64,000 nucleotides of DNA, from the NCBI GenBank assembly GCA_044226195.1, contig JBGAHO010000009.1, forward strand, positions 35,942-99,941, written 5' to 3'. The notes beneath the pieces are model-generated. The model made no database searches. It was not told the origin of the DNA and saw nothing but the letters and a program-made list of their open reading frames with translations. This DNA comes from RPQJ01 sp044226195. Lineage in GTDB: Bacteria; Pseudomonadota; Gammaproteobacteria; Steroidobacterales; Steroidobacteraceae. The position numbers and the translations under genes are program-made. This document shows positions 19,505-28,608 of this stretch, in pieces; the stretch's first letter is position 1, and every line of letters begins with the position of its first letter.

Positions 19505-22416
19505 GCCTTCATCCTCGTGCCCTCGGGATCGAAATGCACGGGCGAGCAGACGCGTACCCGCGTGTCCCGGCCGCGCAGGGGATCTCTCGCGTGCACCTCC
19601 GCGCCGACCGGCACGGCCCGGGCCACCAGCGCGAGGCCGACGGTCTCCTCGAAGGCCACGCTGTAGCACGCCGAAGTGACGTAACCGCAGGGCTTCGCAT
19701 CCGTGGGACCGACCGTGATCTGGGCGCCGGCCAGGAATTCGCTGCGACCGTCCACGGCACGCAGGCCCACGAGCCGCGGTCGCGTCGCTTCGTGCAGTCC
19801 CGGCAGATCGAGCAGGTCGCGGCCGACGCAGGGCTGGCCGGCGCGCAGCAGCGCCTCCATGCCGAGATCGTGCGGCGTCGTCTCGCCGTTGATCTCACTG
19901 GTGGTCAGGTAGCCCTTCTCGACGCGCAGGATGTCGAGCGCGTCGAGGCCGTAAGGTGCGAGCCCGGTATCGACGAGCGACTGCCACAGCGCGACGGCCG
20001 CCGACGGGCGGACGTGCAGTTCGTAGGACAGTTCACCCGAGAACCCGGCACGCAGCACCGAGAGGTCGACGCCGAGATGACGGCCGCGGGCGAAGGACAT
20101 GTGCGGCAAGGTCGCCAGCGTGTCCTGCCAGTCGCGACCGAGCACGCGCCCCAGCGCGTCGCGACTCGTCGGCCCGGCCACCGCGATCACGGCCCAGGCG
20201 TCGGTGACGTCCGTGAGCGTCACCGCGCGCTGGCCCCACTCGAGCGCCCGGTAATGCTCGAGGTGGCTGAGCATGTGCTCGCCGTGGCCCGAACTGGTGG
20301 TGACGACGTAGCGCCCGGGCTCGAGGCAGAGCGCGAGGCCGTCGTCGAGCACCCTGCCGTCCTCGCGCAGGTTGACCATGTACCGGGCGCGGCCCGGTCG
20401 CAGCGGACTGGCACGCGTGACGTAAAGCGCGTCGAGGAACGCCGCCGCGTCGGTTCCGCACACCTCGATCTTGCCGAGCGTGGATGCATCGACGATTCCG
20501 CCAACGGCACGCACGCGGCGCGCCTCGATCACCGCAGCCGTGCCCGCATCGGGCCCGTTATCGCGGTAGTACCTTGGCCGATACCACAGCCCCATCGGAT
20601 CGAGCACGCCACCGTGCGCGGCGTGCCACGCATGCAGGGGCGTGCGCCGCGCGACCCGCAGCGCCATGCCCGTGCGCAACCCGGCGAGGGAGCGCAGCGT
20701 GACGGGCTGGTACGGCGCACGCGGCCGGCTGATGCCGACCTCCGCGAGCGGCTCTCCGCGCAGTTCCGCCACGATCGCAGCTCCGAGCGTCCCGCCGAGT
20801 CGTCCCTGGTCGGTGCCGAAGCCGAGCGCCGTGTAGCGCTTGACGTGCTCGATGTCGAGGAAGCCTTCGGCCAGCGTGGCCCGCAGGTCGGCGACCGTGA
20901 CGTCGTTCTGCGGATCGACGAACTGCCGCTTCTCGTCCTTTGCGTCACAGGGCGACCGCCAGAAGGGCGTGAGCCGGGGCGCCGGATCACCGTCCGCACG
21001 CGGCGGCGGACTCTCCCACGGCTGGAATCCGAGTGCTCGCACGAGGGCCTGGGTCCGGTGATGAGCGTCCGCGCAGACGGCATCGACGGACCAGTGCGCC
21101 GCGGCCGAACCGACGACGTGGCCGCCCTCGCCCGGCTCCGCGACGAACGCCGCCTGCTCCGCGAGATAGCGCCGTTCTCCGCCCTGCTGCAGGCCGGGAT
21201 GAACGACCGGTGACCAGCCCCCGCTCACGAAGATGAATTCGCAGGCGATGCGCCGTCGCACGCCGCCGTCGCGCGGCATGACCCACGCACCTTGCACGGC
21301 CGTTCGACCAGACACAGCGGCCACGACGTGCGAGACCAGGCATTGCGTGCCGGAGGATTGCAGTCGAGCCCGCACTGCGTCCACGGCCCGTGCCGCCTCG
21401 GCGGGCCGCGTGTCCAGCACGGCGCGCACCTGCACGCCCGCGGCCTGCAGGCGTTCCGCAGCGACATATGCACGATCATGGTTCGCGAATACGACGGCGG
21501 AACGTCCCGCGAGCGCGCCGTAACCCGCGCTGTAGCGCTCGGCCGCGCCGAGCAGCATGACGCCGGGCCGGTCGTTGTCGACGAACGCGATCGGCCGCTC
21601 GACCGCGCCGAGCGCGATCACCAGGGCACGCGCGCGGATGCGATGCACGTGGTTGGCGCCCGCGAGCCCACCCGGTTCGCCATGCGCGATGTAGAGCCCG
21701 TGACCACCCCCCACCAGGCTGGTCTCGAGCAGCACGCGCGCACCGAGTCCTTCGAGTTCGGCCCTTGCCGCGCGGATCCACTCCTGCGCGGGGCGGTCGT
21801 CGATGCTCGCCGCTTCGTACTGCAATTCCCCGCCAAGACATGCATCGCGCTCGAGCAGCACCACCCGCGCGCCGCTGCGCGCCGCGGTCCTCGCTGCGCA
21901 CACGCCTGCCACACCGCCTCCGGCCACGAGGACGTCGCACGACAGGTGCTCGATGCGTGGATCCGCCAGGTCGCTGGCGTCTGGCGCCGCTCCCAGGCCC
22001 GCCAGCGCCCGGATCGGACGTTCGAACGTACGCCACGACGGCCAGAGGAAGGTCTTGTAATAGAACCCTGCGCCGAAGAATCCGCCGCCGAGTTGCAGCA
22101 GCGACGCGACGTCCAGGTGCAGCGCCGGCCAGCGGTTCTGCGACCGCAGTTCCATGCCCTCGCGCAGGCGCAGCACCGATGCCGGCACGTTCGGGATCCT
22201 TGCCGCGCCCGTTCCGACGGTGAGCAGTGCGTTGGGCTCCTCGACCCCCGCGGACCACACGCCGCGCAGACGGCGGTACTTCATGCTGCGTCCGAACGCG
22301 CGCACGCCGCAGGCCAGCAACGCGGACGCGGCCGTGTCACCCTCGCAGCCGACGAATTCGCGACCGTCGAAGCGGAAGCGCACGGGAGTCGCGCCGAGGC
22401 GGGCGCCTTTCCTCAT
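19501..22416 (-). CDS. soxA: Sarcosine oxidase alpha subunit SoxA
   Basis: Large subunit (971 residues) of the heterotetrameric enzyme that oxidatively demethylates sarcosine to glycine with tetrahydrofolate as one-carbon acceptor. Domains in order: an N-terminal ferredoxin-like fold (about 10-90, VRFRFDGREFVGCEGD), a Rossmann NAD-binding domain (CDVLVAGGGVAGVCAARTAA near 165-185, then VVLLERD), a second dinucleotide region, and a C-terminal GcvT-type folate-binding domain from about 600 (GYLTTSEINGETTPHDLGME, YVTSACYSVAFEETVGLALV). The ATG overlaps the soxD stop by 4 nt. Confidence 0.95.
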   Translation of the reverse strand: MRKGARLGATPVRFRFDGREFVGCEGDTAASALLACGVRAFGRSMKYRRLRGVWSAGVEEPNALLTVGTGAARIPNVPASVLRLREGMELRSQNRWPALHLDVASLLQLGGGFFGAGFYYKTFLWPSWRTFERPIRALAGLGAAPDASDLADPRIEHLSCDVLVAGGGVAGVCAARTAARSGARVVLLERDACLGGELQYEAASIDDRPAQEWIRAARAELEGLGARVLLETSLVGGGHGLYIAHGEPGGLAGANHVHRIRARALVIALGAVERPIAFVDNDRPGVMLLGAAERYSAGYGALAGRSAVVFANHDRAYVAAERLQAAGVQVRAVLDTRPAEAARAVDAVRARLQSSGTQCLVSHVVAAVSGRTAVQGAWVMPRDGGVRRRIACEFIFVSGGWSPVVHPGLQQGGERRYLAEQAAFVAEPGEGGHVVGSAAAHWSVDAVCADAHHRTQALVRALGFQPWESPPPRADGDPAPRLTPFWRSPCDAKDEKRQFVDPQNDVTVADLRATLAEGFLDIEHVKRYTALGFGTDQGRLGGTLGAAIVAELRGEPLAEVGISRPRAPYQPVTLRSLAGLRTGMALRVARRTPLHAWHAAHGGVLDPMGLWYRPRYYRDNGPDAGTAAVIEARRVRAVGGIVDASTLGKIEVCGTDAAAFLDALYVTRASPLRPGRARYMVNLREDGRVLDDGLALCLEPGRYVVTTSSGHGEHMLSHLEHYRALEWGQRAVTLTDVTDAWAVIAVAGPTSRDALGRVLGRDWQDTLATLPHMSFARGRHLGVDLSVLRAGFSGELSYELHVRPSAAVALWQSLVDTGLAPYGLDALDILRVEKGYLTTSEINGETTPHDLGMEALLRAGQPCVGRDLLDLPGLHEATRPRLVGLRAVDGRSEFLAGAQITVGPTDAKPCGYVTSACYSVAFEETVGLALVARAVPVGAEVHARDPLRGRDTRVRVCSPVHFDPEGTRMKA

Positions 22417-22652
22417 GCGCCCTCTCCCAGCAGGCGCGTCTCGAGCACCTCGCCCGTCGACGGATTGCGCAGCAATTCGAGCCAGGAACGGCAGCCGCGC
22501 ACGTGCTGCCAGTGTTCCCGGCTACGCGCGAGGTCATCGACCCGCAGGTAGGTCTGCTCGAACGGCGTCTCGCCGGCGTTCGGCAGGGTCTTGTGGAAGT
22601 CGAACTCACCGAGTTCGCGCGGCCCGCAGAAGGGACAGACGATGACGCTCAT
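22413..22652 (-). CDS. soxD: Sarcosine oxidase delta subunit SoxD
   Basis: Zinc-binding small subunit, 79 residues. The family pattern is clear: CPFCGPRELGEFDF at the N-terminus, then HWQHVRGCRSWLELLRNPSTGE, giving a Cys-Cys-His-Cys zinc site, and a short tail. ATGA overlaps join it to soxB upstream and soxA downstream, so the four subunits are probably made in fixed proportion. Confidence 0.95.
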   Translation of the reverse strand: MSVIVCPFCGPRELGEFDFHKTLPNAGETPFEQTYLRVDDLARSREHWQHVRGCRSWLELLRNPSTGEVLETRLLGEGA

Positions 22653-23923
22653 TGCCGCACCGGGAACGGGCCGGCCCCGCGTTCATCGAGCAGGTGCCCG
22701 GTCGCGAAGCGCGAGAGGCGGAACGGCGCGATCAGGTCCGGCGCACGGCCGGTCGCCACCAGCGTGGCGCAGTGGGCACCGGAGGCGGGAATCGCCTTGA
22801 ATCCGCCGTAGCACCAGCCGGCATTGAGAAAGACGTTCTCGTAGCGGATCCGGTCGATGATGGGGCAACCGTCCATCGTCTGGTCGTTCATGCCGGCCCA
22901 GTTGCGCAGGATGCGCAGCCCGGCAAGTTGCGGCAGCAGGTCGACGGCCGCCGCCACGACATCCTCCATGCGATCCCAGCGACCTTCACGGGTGAACGAG
23001 GGATAGCCGTCGAGCCGCCCGCCCATCACCACGCCACCTCGATCGGACTGCAGCACGTACACCTCGCCGTGCGCAGGCAGCACCGACACCAGCACCGAGC
23101 GCAGCAGCGGCTTGATCGGCTCGGTGACCATGGCCTGCAGGCGATGCGTCTCGATCGGCAGCGGCACGCCGAGCATGCGGCCGACCATGCCGGTCAGGCC
23201 GGCGGTCGCAAACACGATCCGGTCGGCGCGCACCTCGCCGCGCGTGGTCTCGACGCCCTGCGCCCGGCCACCGGCGACGCTCACGCCCGTGACCTCGCAG
23301 CGCTCGATGATGTCCACGCCTGCCGCCGTCGCCGCGCGCGCGTAGCCCCAGGCGACCGCGTCGTGACGCACCGTGCCGCCGCGCTTCTGCACCAGCGCGC
23401 CTGCGATCGGGAACCGCCGCGGCAGTCCCGGATCGAGTTCGGGGTAATGACGAGCGAGGGCCGGACCGTCCATGAGCTCGGCGTCGATGCCGGCGAGGCG
23501 CAGCGCATTGCCGCGCCGCGTGAGCGCCGGGAATTCGTCCTCGGAGATCGCGAGATCCACGACTCCGCGCGGGCTGTACATCACGTTGTAGTTCAGCAGC
23601 CGCGAGAGACCCTCGTAGCGTCGCAACGAGTCCTCGTAGAAATAATGGTTCTCCGGGTAGAGGTAGTTCGAGCGCACGATCGTGGTGTTGCGCCCGACGT
23701 TGCCGTACCCCAGCAGGAACTTCTCGAGCACCGCGACGCGCAGGCCATGGTCGCGGGCGAGATGAAACGCGGTGGCGAGGCCGTGCCCGCCCGCCCCCAC
23801 GACCACGACGTCGTAGTGCGCCTTGAGCGAACGGCCCGACCACAGCGGCCGCCAGTACGACGGGCCGGCCAGCCGCGCCCTCAACAGCGCCCACGCCGAA
23901 TAGTGCGGACGTGCCCCGCTCAC
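22649..23923 (-). CDS. soxB: Sarcosine oxidase beta subunit SoxB
   Basis: Catalytic flavoprotein subunit carrying noncovalent FAD and covalent FMN. The FAD-binding GAGGHG is at 43-48 after YDVVVVG. The FMN-linking His187 is in RGGTVRHDAVAWGYAR, and NAGWCYGGFKAIPASG is near the C-terminus. I start at the GTG at 23923 (VSGARPHYSAWALL), which matches other SoxB N-termini; it overlaps the TetR stop as GTGA. The frame is open further upstream, but that part lies inside the TetR gene. Length 424 residues. Confidence 0.95.
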   Translation of the reverse strand: MSGARPHYSAWALLRARLAGPSYWRPLWSGRSLKAHYDVVVVGAGGHGLATAFHLARDHGLRVAVLEKFLLGYGNVGRNTTIVRSNYLYPENHYFYEDSLRRYEGLSRLLNYNVMYSPRGVVDLAISEDEFPALTRRGNALRLAGIDAELMDGPALARHYPELDPGLPRRFPIAGALVQKRGGTVRHDAVAWGYARAATAAGVDIIERCEVTGVSVAGGRAQGVETTRGEVRADRIVFATAGLTGMVGRMLGVPLPIETHRLQAMVTEPIKPLLRSVLVSVLPAHGEVYVLQSDRGGVVMGGRLDGYPSFTREGRWDRMEDVVAAAVDLLPQLAGLRILRNWAGMNDQTMDGCPIIDRIRYENVFLNAGWCYGGFKAIPASGAHCATLVATGRAPDLIAPFRLSRFATGHLLDERGAGPFPVRQ

Positions 23924-24528
23924 GCTGCCGCCTTGCGTGGCTGCAGCACGGCCGCGAGCAATTTCTGCACGAGGCGCCGGCGCCGCGCCGGCCCGAAGCG
24001 CGCGGCCTCGAACGTCACGGCGAGCCACAAGCCGTCGACCCCGGCGGCCAGCAGGTCGATCGCATCACGCGCATTCGACGGCGCCAGGACCTCGCGCGAG
24101 TGAACGGCTTCTGCAACACAGCGATCGAGGATCCGCCGCCAGCGGGCGTAGTAACGGCGGTGCACGTCGGCGAGCTTCGGGTTGTGCATCGCCCCGCTCC
24201 ACAGGCTCAGCCACACCGCCGGGTAACTGCGCTCGCCCGACTGCGGGACCATGAACTCGAGGGCGGCCCGCAGCCGGGGCAGCCCGGGCGCGGCATCGGC
24301 CAGCGTGCGCTCCAGACCCGCGAAGGATTGCGCGGCCAGCCATTCGAATGCCGACGCGACCAGTTCGTCCTTGTCGCGGAAATAGTGGGTGATGACGCCG
24401 ATGCTGAAGCCGCCCTGGCGCGAGATGCGGCGCACCGTCGCGCTGCCCGCCCCTTCGCGCTGGATCACCTCGACCGCGAGGGCGGCGAGGTCGGCGCGGC
24501 GACGGGCGTGATCGACCTGCTTCGGCAT
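23920..24528 (-). CDS. TetR-family regulator (BetI-like) of the methylamine/sarcosine genes
   Basis: A 202-residue repressor with the N-terminal TetR helix-turn-helix (about 10-57: VEVIQREGAGSATVRRISRQ then GVITHYFRDKDELV). The C-terminal ligand domain resembles BetI-type regulators (WLSLWSGAMHNPKLADVHRRYYARWR). It is the first gene of the tetR-soxB-D-A-G unit and is divergent from the mttB-like gene. A palindrome in the shared promoter region (24564-24577) is the probable operator, so it likely represses both directions until a methylated amine or its product accumulates. The ligand is not known. Confidence 0.9.
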   Translation of the reverse strand: MPKQVDHARRRADLAALAVEVIQREGAGSATVRRISRQGGFSIGVITHYFRDKDELVASAFEWLAAQSFAGLERTLADAAPGLPRLRAALEFMVPQSGERSYPAVWLSLWSGAMHNPKLADVHRRYYARWRRILDRCVAEAVHSREVLAPSNARDAIDLLAAGVDGLWLAVTFEAARFGPARRRRLVQKLLAAVLQPRKAAA

Positions 24529-24563
24529 CGGGCTTCCCGGCTGGACTCGCTTCCACTTTATAC

Positions 24564-24577
24564 ATAACAGGTGTTAT
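24564..24577. promoter_or_regulatory. Palindromic operator candidate between tetR and the mttB-like gene
   Basis: ATAACA-GG-TGTTAT is a perfect 6-bp inverted repeat inside the 90-nt divergent spacer. It is AT-rich against a GC-rich background. The TATAAA at 24575-24580 (forward -10 candidate, with TTCCAC at 24551-24556 as -35, 18-nt spacing) overlaps it, and a reverse-strand TATAAA (24557-24562) abuts its other side. A TetR dimer bound here would block both promoters. Confidence 0.6.
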
Positions 24578-24618
24578 AAATCCAGCCGCCGGGCACCACG
24601 CCCGCGACGGAGCCAGGC

Positions 24619-26169
24619 GTGAGTCCAGACAGCGCGAACCAACGCCCGGGACGCGGCAGCCAGCGCGAAGCCCGCCGCGCCGCCCGCAGCCAGCGCGCCG
24701 CGAAACTGCCCTACATCCGTCGACGCATTCCGAACGTCGAGCTGCTGTCGAGCGAGGCCGTTGAGGTCATCGAGCACAACGCGGAGACGATCCTCGAGGA
24801 AATCGGCATCGAGTTCCGCCGCGACCCGGAGTCCCTGCGCCTGTGGCGCGAGGCCGGCGCCGACGTGCGGGGCGATCGCGTGCGGATGCCACGCGGCCTG
24901 TGCCGGCGACTGATCTCGACGGCGCCGCGCGAGTTCACGCTGCATGCACGCAATCCCGAACGCAGCGTGCGCTTCGGCGGCGATGCCACGGTGTTCTCGC
25001 CCGTCGGGGGCCCACCCTTCGTCTCCGACCTCGACCGCGGCCGGCGCTACGGCACGCTCGAGGACCTGCACAACTTCATCAAGCTCGCCCACGTCGCGCC
25101 GGCCATCCACTTCCTCGGTGGCTGCATGGTCGAGCCGATGGACGTGCCGGAAGGCAAGCGCCACCTCGACGTGCAGTACGCCTTCTTCCGCTACAGCGAT
25201 CTTGGCGGCGAAGGGACGCCGGAGACGCCAGGCCACGCGCTCGACGCCGTGCGCATGGCCCAGGTCCTGTTCGGCGCCGAGACCGTCGACCGCCAGTGCG
25301 TCCTGCTCGGCAACATCAACTCGAATTCGCCGCTCACCTTCGACGGGCGCATGCTCGGATCGCTGCGCGCCTTCGCGTCACACAACCAGGGCGTCATCGT
25401 CGTCCCGGCCGTGCTGGCGGGCGCGATGGGCCCGGTCACGCCGGCGGGCTGCATGGCCGAGTTGCTCGCCGAATGCATGGCCGGGCTGGCGCTGACACAG
25501 CTCGTGCGTCCTGGCGCGCCGGTCATCCTCGGCTCGTTCGTGGGCGCCATCTCGATGCGCACCGGCGCCCCGACCTTTGGCACCGCCGAGGCGACCCAGA
25601 TGATCTTTGCCACGGCGCAGCTGGCGCGCCGTCTCGGCGTCCCGGTGCGCAGCGGCGGATCGCTGTGCTCGTCCAAGTGCGCCGACGCGCAGGCCGCGTA
25701 CGAGAGCGCGCACACGCTGCTGCCGACGCTGCTCGCCGGCGTCAACCTCGTCACGCACGCGGCGGGCTGGCTCGAGGGCGGCCTCGTGGCGAGCTACGAG
25801 AAGTTCGTGATGGACGCCGACCAGCTCGCGATGATGCAGGCCCTCGCCGGCGGCATGGACGTGAGCGAACGCGGCCAGGCGCTCGATGCGATCCGCGAAG
25901 TCGGCCCGGGAGGCCATTTCCTCGGCTGCGCGCACACGCAGGTCAATTTCGTGACCGCCTTCCACCAGTCGAACGTGGCGGATTACTCGTCGTACGAGCA
26001 GTGGTCACTGGAAGGCCGGCTGACCGCCGAGCAGCGCGCGAATGCCGTCTGGAAGCGCATGCTCGCGGAGTACGAAGACCCGGGCATCGACCCGGCGCGC
26101 GACGAGGCGCTGCGCGAATTCATGGCGAAGCGGCGCGCGGAACTGCCGGACGCCCTCGAAGAGGACTAG
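24619..26169 (+). CDS. Trimethylamine methyltransferase (MttB) family protein, non-pyrrolysine
   Basis: A 516-residue member of the MttB superfamily of cobalamin-dependent quaternary or tertiary amine methyltransferases. Family-like segments are LEEIGIEFRRDPESL, GGCMVEPMDVPEGKRHLD, GCMAELLAECMAGLALTQL, GAPTFGTAEATQM and GGHFLGCAHTQVNF. No in-frame TAG interrupts the frame, so it is not a pyrrolysine enzyme; non-pyrrolysine relatives such as MtgB act on glycine betaine. GTG start with ACGGAG 6 nt upstream. No corrinoid protein (MttC type) or RamA activase is visible nearby, so the methyl acceptor is unclear. Next to a dimethylglycine-dehydrogenase-like gene, a betaine-like substrate is plausible. 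Confidence 0.88.
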   Translation: MSPDSANQRPGRGSQREARRAARSQRAAKLPYIRRRIPNVELLSSEAVEVIEHNAETILEEIGIEFRRDPESLRLWREAGADVRGDRVRMPRGLCRRLISTAPREFTLHARNPERSVRFGGDATVFSPVGGPPFVSDLDRGRRYGTLEDLHNFIKLAHVAPAIHFLGGCMVEPMDVPEGKRHLDVQYAFFRYSDLGGEGTPETPGHALDAVRMAQVLFGAETVDRQCVLLGNINSNSPLTFDGRMLGSLRAFASHNQGVIVVPAVLAGAMGPVTPAGCMAELLAECMAGLALTQLVRPGAPVILGSFVGAISMRTGAPTFGTAEATQMIFATAQLARRLGVPVRSGGSLCSSKCADAQAAYESAHTLLPTLLAGVNLVTHAAGWLEGGLVASYEKFVMDADQLAMMQALAGGMDVSERGQALDAIREVGPGGHFLGCAHTQVNFVTAFHQSNVADYSSYEQWSLEGRLTAEQRANAVWKRMLAEYEDPGIDPARDEALREFMAKRRAELPDALEED

Positions 26170-26175
26170 CGAGCG

Positions 26176-28590
26176 ATGAAGAGCCAGTACCGGGTCGTCG
26201 TCATCGGCGGCGGCATCGTCGGAGCGAGCGTGCTCTACCACCTGGCCCGCAAGGGCTGGAGCGACGTCGCGCTGATCGAGCGCGCGGAGTTGACCGCCGG
26301 TTCGACCTGGCACGCCGCCGCCGGGTTCCACGCGATCAATGACGACCCGCACATCGCGGCGCTGCAGGCATACACGATCGACCTGTACCGCGAGATCGAG
26401 CGCGAGAGCGGCCAGAGCACGGGCATGCACATGCCGGGCGGTTACAGCCTCGCGACGACGCCCGAGCGCTGGGAGTGGCTGCAGTCCGAGTTCGCGATCT
26501 ACCAGACGCTCGGCATCCACGCGCGGCTCGCCACGCCGGACGAGATCATTGCCGACTGCCCGATCGTCTCGCCCGAGGGCCTCCTGGGCGGGCTGTTCGA
26601 TCCTCACGAAGGCGCCGTCGACCCGCACGGCACGACGCACGCCTTCGCGATCGCGGCGCGCAAGCGTGGCGCGGACGTGATCCTGCGCAACCGCGTCGTC
26701 GAGCTGCGGCCGCACGCGGACGGCTGGGAGGTCGTCACCGAGCACGGCACGATCGTCGCCGAGCACGTCGTCAACGCCGCGGGGCTGTGGGCGCGGCGCG
26801 TCGGCCGCATGGTGGGCATCGACCTGCCCCTCACCCCGATGCAGCACCACTACCTCATCACCGAGGACCTGCCGGAGCTGGTCGCGCGCGCGGACGAGAT
26901 GCCGTGCGTGACCGACCTCGAGGGATTCACGTACCTGCAGCAGGAACGCAAGGGCCTCATCCTCGGGGTCTACGAGCGCACGCCGAAGCACTGGGCCGTC
27001 GAGGGCGCGCCCTGGGACTACGGCATGGAGCTCTTTCCCGAGGACATCGACCGCATCAGCCCCGAACTGCTGATCGGCTTCCGGCGTTTCCCGAGCCTCG
27101 AGCACGTCGGCATCCGCAAGTGGGTGAACGGCGCGTTCACCTTCACGCCGGACGGCAACCCGCTGGTGGGTCCGGTTCCCGTCCGGCGCAACTTCTGGTC
27201 CGCCTGCGGCTGCATGGGCGGCTTCTCGCAGGGCGGCGCAATCGGCAAGGTGCTGGCGAACTGGATCGTCGACGGCGATCCGGGCACCGACATCTTCGGC
27301 ATGGACGTCGCGCGCTACGGCGAGTTCGCCAGCAACGACCGCTACCTGCGCGAGATGACGGCGCAGTTCTACGCGCGACGCTTCGTCATCGCCTATCCGA
27401 ACGAGGAACTGCCGGCGGGCCGTCCGCTCAAGACGACACCGAGCTACGACGCCCAACGGGCCCTCGGCGCGCGCTTCGGCGTGGTGTGGGGCATGGAGTC
27501 CCCGCAGTATTTCGCAACCGGCGAGCCCGATTTCATCGAGCCGCCGACCGCCCGGCGCTCCCTGGCCGACCGCTTCGTCGCGCAGGAAGTGCAGGCGACC
27601 CGCACCGCTGCGGGCCTGCTCGACACGGGCGTGTACGGTCGTTACGAAGTGCGTGGCCCCGGTGCGAGTGCGTGGCTCGATCACCTGCTCGCCTCGAGAT
27701 TACCGTCACCGAATCGCATGCGGCTGGCACCGATGCTCAACCCGGCCGGCCGACTGATGGGCGACCTCACGGTCACGAAGCTCGACGAGCAGCGCTACTG
27801 GCTGGTCGGCTCGTATTACCTGCAGGAGTGGCACCTGCGCTGGTTCCGCGATCACCTGCCCGCGCGCGGCGTGGAGATCGAAAACCTGTCCGAGAGCTGG
27901 CTCGGCTTCTCGCTGTCCGGGCCGCGCTCGCGCGAGATCCTCGCCGCGCTGACCGATGCGGACGTGTCGGATCACGGGCTGCCCTTCCTCGGCTGTGCGA
28001 CTTTCGACGTCGGCCGGACCTCGGCCGTCGTTGCGCGCCTCTCGCTCACCGGTGAACTCGGCTACGAGATCAACGTGCCGGCACTGCGGCAGCGGACGCT
28101 CTGGAACGCCCTCATGGAAGCGGGCACGCCGCTCGGCCTGCGTCCGATCGGCATGCGGGCACAGGACAGCCTGCGACTCGAGAAGGGCTACGGCGTGTGG
28201 TCACTCGAGTTCTCCACGTCCGTCACGCCCGCGATGTCCGGTCTCGATCGCTACGTCGCGCCGGACAAGGGCGATTTCATCGGCCGGTCGGCATTCCTCG
28301 AGGACGGCCACCGGACACCGCCGCAGCGCCTGGTGCTGATCGAAGCCGAGTCCCCCGAAGCGGACGCGACAGGCTATGAACCGATCTACCTGGGCGAGCG
28401 ACGCGTCGGCTACGTGACCTCGGGCGCGTACGGTCACCACGTCCGGCGCAGTCTCGCGCTGGCTTACGTAGACTCGGACGTGATGGGCACGCGGGAGTCA
28501 CTGTCGGTGACGATCCTCGGCGTGCCGCGACGGGCGCGCATCCTGAGCGAGCCGCCCTACGACCCGTCGGGCGCGCGGCTCAAGGGCTGA
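26176..28590 (+). CDS. Dimethylglycine dehydrogenase-like FAD/folate oxidoreductase
   Basis: An 804-residue fusion of an N-terminal DAO-type flavoprotein domain and a C-terminal GcvT folate domain. The FAD dinucleotide motif GGGIVG is at 11-16. AGSTWHAAAGF places His46 where dimethylglycine and sarcosine dehydrogenases attach FAD covalently. GGFSQGGAIGKVLANWIVDG closes the first domain. The GcvT half (about 440-804) shows LTGELGYEINVP, LRLEKGYGVWSLEFS and RRVGYVTSGAYG. Expected reaction: oxidative N-demethylation with transfer of formaldehyde-level carbon to tetrahydrofolate. It lies 6 nt after the mttB-like gene. The exact substrate (dimethylglycine, sarcosine or another N-methyl compound) cannot be fixed from sequence. 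Confidence 0.9.
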   Translation: MKSQYRVVVIGGGIVGASVLYHLARKGWSDVALIERAELTAGSTWHAAAGFHAINDDPHIAALQAYTIDLYREIERESGQSTGMHMPGGYSLATTPERWEWLQSEFAIYQTLGIHARLATPDEIIADCPIVSPEGLLGGLFDPHEGAVDPHGTTHAFAIAARKRGADVILRNRVVELRPHADGWEVVTEHGTIVAEHVVNAAGLWARRVGRMVGIDLPLTPMQHHYLITEDLPELVARADEMPCVTDLEGFTYLQQERKGLILGVYERTPKHWAVEGAPWDYGMELFPEDIDRISPELLIGFRRFPSLEHVGIRKWVNGAFTFTPDGNPLVGPVPVRRNFWSACGCMGGFSQGGAIGKVLANWIVDGDPGTDIFGMDVARYGEFASNDRYLREMTAQFYARRFVIAYPNEELPAGRPLKTTPSYDAQRALGARFGVVWGMESPQYFATGEPDFIEPPTARRSLADRFVAQEVQATRTAAGLLDTGVYGRYEVRGPGASAWLDHLLASRLPSPNRMRLAPMLNPAGRLMGDLTVTKLDEQRYWLVGSYYLQEWHLRWFRDHLPARGVEIENLSESWLGFSLSGPRSREILAALTDADVSDHGLPFLGCATFDVGRTSAVVARLSLTGELGYEINVPALRQRTLWNALMEAGTPLGLRPIGMRAQDSLRLEKGYGVWSLEFSTSVTPAMSGLDRYVAPDKGDFIGRSAFLEDGHRTPPQRLVLIEAESPEADATGYEPIYLGERRVGYVTSGAYGHHVRRSLALAYVDSDVMGTRESLSVTILGVPRRARILSEPPYDPSGARLKG

Positions 28591-28608
28591 CCGACACGGA
28601 GGTGACCG

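Noticed and set aside
24619..26169. Pyrrolysine codon in the MttB-family gene
   Set aside because: No in-frame TAG occurs; the frame is continuous and of full family length.
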